NCBI GenBank assembly: GCA_910589035.1
Contig: CAJUSI010000021.1
Location: 1-64,000, forward strand
Length of the DNA: 64,000 nt
Source: an uncultured Acetatifactor sp.
Lineage (GTDB): Bacteria; Bacillota; Clostridia; Lachnospirales; Lachnospiraceae
Direction of reading: 5' to 3'
Position 1 is the first letter of the stretch, and each line of letters starts with the position of its first letter. The notes beneath the pieces are model-generated. The model saw only the letters and a list, made by a program, of their open reading frames with translations, was not told the DNA's origin and made no database searches. The position numbers and the translations under genes were made by a program. Positions 58,089 to 64,000 of this stretch are shown in pieces.

Positions 58089-59834
58089 ATGAAGATCAGG
58101 GAGAAAACGGAAAAGAAAGTATTTGCCTATATGGAGGAACACCGGATGCTGGTCCCCGGCGAGAAGCTGGTGCTGGGAGTGTCGGGGGGAGCGGATTCCA
58201 TGTGCCTGCTCCGGCTTATGACGGCATATGCCGAAAGTGTGCCCCTGTCGCTGGCGGTAGTTCATGTGAACCACGGAATCCGGCGGGATGCGGGGGAAGA
58301 TGCCCGTTATGTGGAGGAGCTGTGCCGAAGAGAAGGTATTTCCTTTTTCCTCACGGAAGCGGATGTACATGCTCTGGCTCTGAAGGAGAAATGCTCGGAG
58401 GAGGATGCCGGCAGACGGGTGCGCTATGAGGCGCTGGGAAGAGCGGCGCAGGCGCTTGGAGGTGCGAAGCTGGCAGTGGCCCACAACAGCAACGACAATG
58501 CGGAAACCATGCTCTTCCACCTGTTCCGGGGCAGCGGGATAAAGGGACTGGGGGGGATTGCGCCCGTGGGCAGGGATCCTGTAAGCGGGAACATGGTCAT
58601 ACGTCCGCTTCTGTGCCTGGAGCGCCGGGAGGTGGAAGCATACCTGGAGGAGCGCGGGATAAGGTGGTGCGCGGACAGCACCAACGCCGGGGACGATTAC
58701 AGCAGGAACCGTATACGGCACCATATTCTGCCCTATGCGGAGCAGGCGGTCTTTGGGGGAGCCGTGGGGCATATGGGCCGGACGGCGCAGCTGCTGCGGG
58801 AGACGGAGGACTACCTGGAGATGCAGACGGAGGAAGCCCTGGGGAAATGCGTGAGAAAGGAAGCGCAGGGCGGGCGCGTCCGCTATGTGGTGGAAGCCGG
58901 GCGGTTCGCGGACTTCCACGGGGCTCTCCGGAAGAGAATGCTGCTCACGCTGGCAAAGGAGCTGTCCCCCACCGGAAAGGATATTGCATCGGTGCATATC
59001 CTGGATATGCTGAGCCTGTTTGAGAGAGAGGAGAACCGGAGTATCGATCTGCCTTTTGGGATCAGGGCCTTCAGACAGTATGAAAAGGTGGTGCTGGAAC
59101 GCAGGGCGGAGGGGGGCTGCCGGAAGGATGCCGTCAACGGGGCAGAGGGAACCCGCCGGGAGGATGCCGCCCGCGGGACAGAGGGGGCCCGCCCGGAGGA
59201 TGCCGCCCGCGGGAGAGAGGGAACCCGCCGGGAGGATGCCGCCCGCGGGAGAGAGGGAACCCGCCCGGAGGAGGAAGCACGTCCGGCGGCTGCTCCCGGC
59301 GAGATCGCGGTGGAGCGTGAGCTTTCGGGGCCCATCTGCTGTGAGCTGGACGGAGCGGAGTGGGAGGGATTTCTGGAAGCTGTCTGCGGGGAGCTGTTCC
59401 CCGGGCAGGCGCAGACAGGCGGTAAGAAATGCGTGAGGATGGAATTCTCACGGTTCCCCGCAAAAAAAGGACAGGAAGTTCCCAGAAACAGGTATACGAA
59501 ATGGTTTGATTATGATAAAATAAAGGAATGTATGGTGATCCGCACCAGACGCCGGGGAGATTATTTCACCGCGGCCGACGGCCGGGGCGGGATGATGCAC
59601 AAAACCCTGAAGGATTACATGATTGCGGAGAAAATTCCCCGGCAGCTTCGGGACAGTCTTCCGGTGCTGGCGGAGGGCAGTCATGTCCTCTGGCTGGCAG
59701 GATGGCGGATCAGCGAATATTACAAGGTGCGTGAAACCACGGCGAATATCCTGCAGGTGAAATTAACGGGGGAATCATGCCAGGGAACAGGGAAAAGCAT
59801 GGAAACGGAGGAGAAAGATGTCAGAACACATTAG
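58089..59834 (+). CDS. tilS: tRNA(Ile)-lysidine synthetase with repeat insertion
   Basis: Product of 581 residues. The N-terminal PP-loop ATPase has LGVSGGADSM (about 30-40), VVHVNHGIRRDAGEDA and AVAHNSNDNAETMLFHL. It converts cytidine 34 of the AUA-reading tRNA-Ile to lysidine. The C-terminal domain, with RTRRRGDYFTAADGRGG near 480, binds tRNA. Between them (residues about 350-397) lies a low-complexity insertion of four 12-residue units such as GAEGTRREDAAR, encoded by 36-bp GC-rich repeats. Start ATG 58089, with weak site; TTG 58071 is possible. It overlaps hpt by 17 bp. Confidence 0.9.
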   Translation: MKIREKTEKKVFAYMEEHRMLVPGEKLVLGVSGGADSMCLLRLMTAYAESVPLSLAVVHVNHGIRRDAGEDARYVEELCRREGISFFLTEADVHALALKEKCSEEDAGRRVRYEALGRAAQALGGAKLAVAHNSNDNAETMLFHLFRGSGIKGLGGIAPVGRDPVSGNMVIRPLLCLERREVEAYLEERGIRWCADSTNAGDDYSRNRIRHHILPYAEQAVFGGAVGHMGRTAQLLRETEDYLEMQTEEALGKCVRKEAQGGRVRYVVEAGRFADFHGALRKRMLLTLAKELSPTGKDIASVHILDMLSLFEREENRSIDLPFGIRAFRQYEKVVLERRAEGGCRKDAVNGAEGTRREDAARGTEGARPEDAARGREGTRREDAARGREGTRPEEEARPAAAPGEIAVERELSGPICCELDGAEWEGFLEAVCGELFPGQAQTGGKKCVRMEFSRFPAKKGQEVPRNRYTKWFDYDKIKECMVIRTRRRGDYFTAADGRGGMMHKTLKDYMIAEKIPRQLRDSLPVLAEGSHVLWLAGWRISEYYKVRETTANILQVKLTGESCQGTGKSMETEEKDVRTH

Positions 59835-60342
59835 GGTACTATTGCCGGAGGAGGAAGTGGACGCAAGAATTCAGGAGATCGGGGAGCAGATCAGCAGGGA
59901 GTATGAGGGGAAGCAGGTGCATATGATCTGCGTGCTGAAGGGCGGAAGCTTTTTTATGTGTGAGCTTGCAAAGAGAATTACCGTGCCGGTCTCGCTGGAC
60001 TTTATGGCGGTCTCCAGCTATGGAAGCGGTACCACATCCGGAGGCGTGGTGAAGATTGTAAAGGATTTGGACGAAACCATCCGGGAGAAGGATGTTCTGG
60101 TGGTGGAGGATATCGTGGACAGCGGCAGGACTTTGAGCTATCTGCTGGAGATGCTCCAGGCCAGGGGACCGAAGTCCCTGCGTCTGTGCACGCTGCTTGA
60201 TAAGCCCGACAGGCGTGTGGTGGACGTGAAGGTGGATTATACGGGATTTCATATTCCGGATGAGTTTGTGGTGGGCTATGGGCTGGACTATGATCAGAGA
60301 TACCGGAACCTGCCCTATATCGGCGTGATAGAGTTCAAGTGA
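59818..60342 (+). CDS. hpt: Hypoxanthine phosphoribosyltransferase
   Basis: A 174-residue purine salvage enzyme making IMP/GMP from hypoxanthine/guanine and PRPP. PRPP motif VLVVEDIVDSGRTLSYLLEM (residues about 97-116), N-terminal LKGGSFFMCELAK, and FVVGYGLDYDQRYRNLPYIG at the end. It overlaps tilS and precedes ftsH, the standard Firmicute order. GGAGGAGAAAG gives its site. Confidence 0.95.
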   Translation: MSEHIRVLLPEEEVDARIQEIGEQISREYEGKQVHMICVLKGGSFFMCELAKRITVPVSLDFMAVSSYGSGTTSGGVVKIVKDLDETIREKDVLVVEDIVDSGRTLSYLLEMLQARGPKSLRLCTLLDKPDRRVVDVKVDYTGFHIPDEFVVGYGLDYDQRYRNLPYIGVIEFK

Positions 60343-60425
60343 CGGATTTTTTTGAGGCGCCCCGTCCGGATGCGGATTCGCGTGCCGGAAGGAGCAATAC
60401 GGAACTTTAATAGGAGGCTTGCAAG

Positions 60426-62282
60426 TTGAAGCAGAAAAGCAGAGGACTTAATTCATATTTTCTTTTTATCATTCTGCTCCTGATGGGAGTGTTGGTGCTC
60501 GCTTCCCTGAACGGAGCGAATGAGGAGTATACCCGGGAGGAGTTTGTTGCCGACATAGAGAACGATAATGTCCGCAATATCGTGATACACCCCAACAGCG
60601 AGGTGCCCACGGGTTACCTGGCGGTGGAGCTGAAAAACAAAGGGGACAAGAAGCTCTATGTGACGGATATCGTGGAGGCTGAGAAGCTGGTGAGAAGCTA
60701 CGGCTTTGATCCGCTGGTGGAGGATGTTCGCAGGGAGGGGTGGGTGCTGACTACCCTGGTGCCCATGCTGATCGTGCTGGGGGTGGGCGTATTTCTCTTC
60801 CTGCTGATTAACGCCCAGAATGCCAACAGCGGCAACGGAAGGATGATGAACTTCGGCAAGAGCCGTGCCAGAATGACCGTAGGCGACAAAAATGTCACCT
60901 TTGCGCAGGTGGCCGGTCTGAAGGAGGAGAAGGAGGAGCTGGAGGAAATCGTGGATTTCCTGAGAGAGCCAGGAAAGTACACCCGGGTGGGGGCCAGAAT
61001 TCCCAAGGGCGTGCTGCTGGAGGGCCCTCCCGGCACGGGTAAGACGCTTCTGGCCAAGGCCGTGGCCGGGGAGGCGGGCGTGCCCTTTTTCAGTATCTCC
61101 GGATCGGATTTTGTGGAAATGTTCGTGGGCGTGGGCGCGTCCAGGGTGCGGGATCTGTTCGAGGACGCCAAGAGAAATTCGCCCTGCATCGTGTTTATAG
61201 ATGAGATCGACGCCGTGGCCAGACGCCGGGGCGCCGGCATGGGCGGCGGGCATGACGAGAGGGAGCAGACCCTGAACCAGCTGCTGGTGGAGATGGACGG
61301 CTTCGGCGTCAACGAGGGCATCATCGTCATGGCGGCCACCAACAGGGTGGATATCCTGGATCCCGCGATCCTGCGTCCCGGGCGCTTCGACAGGAAGGTG
61401 GCCGTGGGCACGCCGGATGTACAGGGCAGGGAAGATATCCTGAAGGTGCATTCGAAGAATAAGCCCCTGGCGGAGAATGTGGATTTAAAGCAGGTGGCCC
61501 AGACCACGGCGGGCTTTACCGGGGCGGACCTGGAAAACCTCCTGAATGAGGCGGCCATCAATGCGGCGAAGGAGGGCAAGGGATACCTGGCCCAGGACGA
61601 CATCAAAAGGGCCTTCGTCAAGGTGGGAATCGGTACGGAGAAGAAGAGCCGGATTATCTCCGACAAGGAGAAGAAGATTACGGCCTATCACGAGGCGGGG
61701 CATGCCATACTGTTTCATGTATTGCCGGATGTGGGACCCGTCTACACGGTGTCCATCATTCCCACGGGAGTGGGGGCGGCCGGCTATACCATGCCCCTGC
61801 CGGACAAGGACGAGATGTTCCTTACCAGGGGACAGATGCTGCAGGATATCATGGTTTCCCTGGGGGGAAGAATTGCGGAGGAGATCATTTTCAAGGACAT
61901 TACCACGGGGGCTTCCAGCGATATTAAGAAGGCCACCAAGGTGGCCCGCAGGATGGTAACCCGCTTCGGCATGTCAGAGAATATCGGCGTCATCTGCTAT
62001 GATGACGATGACGACGAGGTGTTCATCGGGCGTGACCTGGCCCATGCCAAATCCCACAGCGAATCCGTCTCCGGCGAGATCGACAGGGAAGTGAAGAGTA
62101 TCATTGACGGATGCTATGCCAAAGCAAGGGAAATCATCCTGGAGAAGGAAAAGGTGCTTCACAGCTGTGCACAGCTCCTGCTGGAGAAAGAGAAGATCGG
62201 CAGGGAAGAGTTTGAGGCGCTGTTTGCTTCCGGCGAGAGCACTTCCGCTTATGAAGAACTGAATTCCTCGGTGTTTACCTGA
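60426..62282 (+). CDS. ftsH: FtsH membrane AAA protease
   Basis: A 618-residue ATP-dependent zinc protease that removes damaged or regulatory membrane proteins. Spans near 12-28 and 107-128, AAA domain with Walker A GPPGTGKT (about 201-208), Walker B IVFIDEIDA and the arginine-finger region RPGRFDRK, and the zinc site HEAGHAI (about 421). The start is TTG after AGGAGGCTTGCAAG. Last gene of the block. Confidence 0.95.
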   Translation: MKQKSRGLNSYFLFIILLLMGVLVLASLNGANEEYTREEFVADIENDNVRNIVIHPNSEVPTGYLAVELKNKGDKKLYVTDIVEAEKLVRSYGFDPLVEDVRREGWVLTTLVPMLIVLGVGVFLFLLINAQNANSGNGRMMNFGKSRARMTVGDKNVTFAQVAGLKEEKEELEEIVDFLREPGKYTRVGARIPKGVLLEGPPGTGKTLLAKAVAGEAGVPFFSISGSDFVEMFVGVGASRVRDLFEDAKRNSPCIVFIDEIDAVARRRGAGMGGGHDEREQTLNQLLVEMDGFGVNEGIIVMAATNRVDILDPAILRPGRFDRKVAVGTPDVQGREDILKVHSKNKPLAENVDLKQVAQTTAGFTGADLENLLNEAAINAAKEGKGYLAQDDIKRAFVKVGIGTEKKSRIISDKEKKITAYHEAGHAILFHVLPDVGPVYTVSIIPTGVGAAGYTMPLPDKDEMFLTRGQMLQDIMVSLGGRIAEEIIFKDITTGASSDIKKATKVARRMVTRFGMSENIGVICYDDDDDEVFIGRDLAHAKSHSESVSGEIDREVKSIIDGCYAKAREIILEKEKVLHSCAQLLLEKEKIGREEFEALFASGESTSAYEELNSSVFT

Positions 62283-62441
62283 GGGAAGGCACATACAAAT
62301 TGCACAAAAATCAAAGAAGGAATTTGTCAATTTTGTTGAAAATGGAACTTGGCAAAAAGGGAGGGAAATGATATTATAATACTCGTAACCCCCAATACAT
62401 TATATAGTTTTTTGCTATACCCCATAAGAAATACCTTCTCT

Positions 62442-62474
62442 AAAAAGGACAGTCACCCCATGGCTGTCCTTTTT
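62442..62474 (+). terminator. Terminator after ftsH
   Basis: AAAAAGGACAG and CTGTCCTTTTT form an 11-bp stem with an 11-nt loop (CACCCCATG) and T-run. The gap 62283-62611 contains nothing else I can support. Confidence 0.85.
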
Positions 62475-62611
62475 ACATGCGCCAAAATCCCGGCGGGGCC
62501 GCCGCCCGGACCGGCAGGTCCAAAATACTCAGCATAGCCTGCTGCGCTTCCGCTTTTGAACCTGCACTCTCGAAAAATATCCTCAGAAATTTGCCCAGGA
62601 ACTTCAGAGTA

Positions 62612-63856
62612 CTAGAAGTCCTGCGAAAAGAGCACGCGCTCCTCGGTATATTTTTCAATCACGGCCGTGATTTCCTCCAGGGTCGAATATTCTACAGCGC
62701 CGAGCGTGAGTCCGTTTTCGCCCACAGGGCTTTTTCCATATTTCATGCCCACAAAATCATCCATGGAGCCATCTAAATTATTGTTGATGATGGCATCCGC
62801 AGAGCCCCAGCAGGAGCTGTCGCCGTCCTGAGAGGCGATGGAACCGTAATAAACATAGTCTTCATGCGAGGCGGCCAGGCTACTGTAATACAGAAGAAAT
62901 CGTTTGCCGCCGTATTCCATCAGCGACACCTTACCGTGCCCGTGTCCGTTTTCCTGCCATCCATCTCTGATGCGCAATAACTCCTCAGGACCCTCCGGCC
63001 CATTCCGCAGGATATATGTGTTCAATTCAAGTTGAGGCAGGGGGTCACCCTGGCGCTCAGAAATGAAAGTCACTGCCAGCTCCGGGCTGCCGTCGCCCTC
63101 GAAATCGATCTCCTCCGCAAATATAAGCTTCCCTTGATTGCGGTGAATCAAACCGTTCAGATAGTCTCCGTAGGCGCGCAGGGGATCCCCGGCTACGTCA
63201 AGGCCGGAGGCGTCCTTTACTGCCTGATTCAGGCTTTCATCTGCCTCAAGTTCCTTTGCCACAAAATCAGGTACGCCCAGCACGGAAAATTTCTCCACGG
63301 TGATTTCCCCTTCCGCCGTCATTTCAGCCATCTCCCCGGCGCCGACAGCGGCCGTATTTTCCCCGGCGGTACACATCACCGTGCCCTCCAGGATGTAAAC
63401 GCGCATGACGTCCGCCTCCGGTATCTCCACCCAGCCGCAGGTGCCCCGGATTCCCACCGCCATGGTGGAGGTACGGATGTCCATGGTTTCGTCGTCGGCC
63501 AGCGGCTCGGTGACGTTAAAAAAGAGACTGCCGGATATTACATCGATGGAGAGCGCCTTGTCCTCTTTCGAAACGGAGATTTGACTGCTCTGATCCATTT
63601 TGGCAAGCTTTACGTGGTCGAGGTCAATCCAGGCGTAACTTTCCGCTTCGGTGCCCACTCCGTAGCCGCTGTAAAGGCCCAGATTTTCCGCTGGGGCGAC
63701 GCTTTGCCCTTCCGCATCGGATACACTCACGGTTCCTTCCGTTTTCCGCAGATGCATGGAAGCTGCGGAGGCGTTGCCGCATCCGGATATCAGGCACAAC
63801 GCCGACAGCAGCGCCGGCAGCAGCGCGAGACTGTGCCGGTAAAGTTTCTTTTTCAT
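62612..63856 (-). CDS. FecR-domain lipoprotein
   Basis: A 414-residue lipoprotein (signal MKKKLYRHSLALLPALLSAL, lipobox LISGC). The first half has a FecR/iron-dicitrate-sensor-like beta domain: EGTVSVSDAEGQSVAPAENL, IDLDHVKLAKMDQSSQISVS, MDIRTSTMAVGIRGTCGWVE. The second half holds repeats of short acidic turns (FEGDGSPELAV) without a known fold. FecR domains on lipoproteins are common in gut Clostridia and usually bind or sense something outside. ATG 63856 (GGAAGGGCAGG upstream) is preferred over 63985. Confidence 0.8.
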   Translation of the reverse strand: MKKKLYRHSLALLPALLSALCLISGCGNASAASMHLRKTEGTVSVSDAEGQSVAPAENLGLYSGYGVGTEAESYAWIDLDHVKLAKMDQSSQISVSKEDKALSIDVISGSLFFNVTEPLADDETMDIRTSTMAVGIRGTCGWVEIPEADVMRVYILEGTVMCTAGENTAAVGAGEMAEMTAEGEITVEKFSVLGVPDFVAKELEADESLNQAVKDASGLDVAGDPLRAYGDYLNGLIHRNQGKLIFAEEIDFEGDGSPELAVTFISERQGDPLPQLELNTYILRNGPEGPEELLRIRDGWQENGHGHGKVSLMEYGGKRFLLYYSSLAASHEDYVYYGSIASQDGDSSCWGSADAIINNNLDGSMDDFVGMKYGKSPVGENGLTLGAVEYSTLEEITAVIEKYTEERVLFSQDF

Positions 63857-64000
63857 ATGTATGACCTGCCCTTCCGCTGCGTTGCAGGAGCCGGAGGAGA
63901 TGAACCCGGACGCCAGAGGCGCAGCAAATAATCCCCATTGCTCAGTTACGGATACGAGTATACCACATTTTTCCGCCGTAAACAATTCCTGCCTCGGGCT

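Noticed and set aside
63032..63931. Long plus-strand frame opposite the FecR-like gene
   Set aside because: Shadow of the real minus-strand gene, which has a lipoprotein signal and recognisable domain.
1..64000. CRISPR array
   Set aside because: The tandem repeats at 6858, 10629, 14420 and 50212 have no unique spacers of 30-40 bp and no cas genes are nearby.

Overview
The window looks like chromosome from an endospore-forming member of the Clostridia, most likely Lachnospiraceae. The evidence is the sporulation/division run yabP-yabQ-divIC-spoIIE-tilS-hpt-ftsH, a GerA-type germinant receptor subunit, YtaF and CotS homologues, strong GGAGG ribosome-binding sites, a GC-rich coding style with AT-rich intergenic DNA, and many family-level matches (DUF3788, DUF4405, DUF4261, DUF6709, TIGR01440, TIGR03905) typical of gut Clostridia. 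These assignments come from reading the sequence; no database was searched.

Layout. 1-5 kb is a worn accessory zone: the tail of an IS1595-type transposase, a frameshifted IS1634-type transposase, a truncated DUF3788 gene, tRNA-Gly(GCC), a decayed toxin/antitoxin-like pair, and a redox operon in which a deletion has joined a truncated lysR gene to a truncated aldo/keto reductase. 5-15 kb holds a gerA-type gene preceded by a 39-bp tandem hairpin array, an ECF sigma factor with an RsiV-like anti-sigma factor, ytaF, a TIGR01440 gene, an isolated murG, a TSCPD protein, a 2-hydroxyacid dehydrogenase and a GtrA-like protein. 15-27 kb has mtnN and luxS (methyl cycle/AI-2), a small gene overlapping an AAA ATPase gene, several uncharacterised genes, a Fur-box-controlled transporter with its Fur-family regulator, tRNA-Lys(CTT), an endolysin-like amidase, gene remnants, a phosphoglycerate-mutase-like gene and tatD.

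28-45 kb is the most striking part. A 2-isopropylmalate synthase fused to an AraC-type DNA-binding domain is followed after 2 bp by a membrane Ser/Thr kinase with a beta-propeller/leucine-rich-repeat ectodomain. Then comes a module of FHA proteins (one a membrane trypsin-like protease, one with a Gly-Ser spacer, one with a zinc-knuckle-like start), two PP2C phosphatases, a kinase-FHA protein, a VWA-FHA membrane protein and a second membrane kinase closely related to the first. Together these have all the parts of a phospho-threonine relay across the membrane: kinases write, FHA domains read, PP2Cs erase, and protease/VWA/LRR domains face outside.

46-64 kb is mostly core: an M3 peptidase, a PrsA-like chaperone, cca, a CotS-like protein, a PEGA lipoprotein, HU, an S4 RNA-binding protein and the sporulation/division block. 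spoIIE has a Spo0A-type promoter with a 21-bp spacer but encodes a short SpoIIE without the usual membrane domain. A FecR-like lipoprotein gene closes the window.

Intergenic DNA is rich in small repeats: at least three inverted-repeat (MITE-like) families and a three-copy hairpin-rich element of unknown function. Promoter, operator and terminator calls are by eye against consensus.
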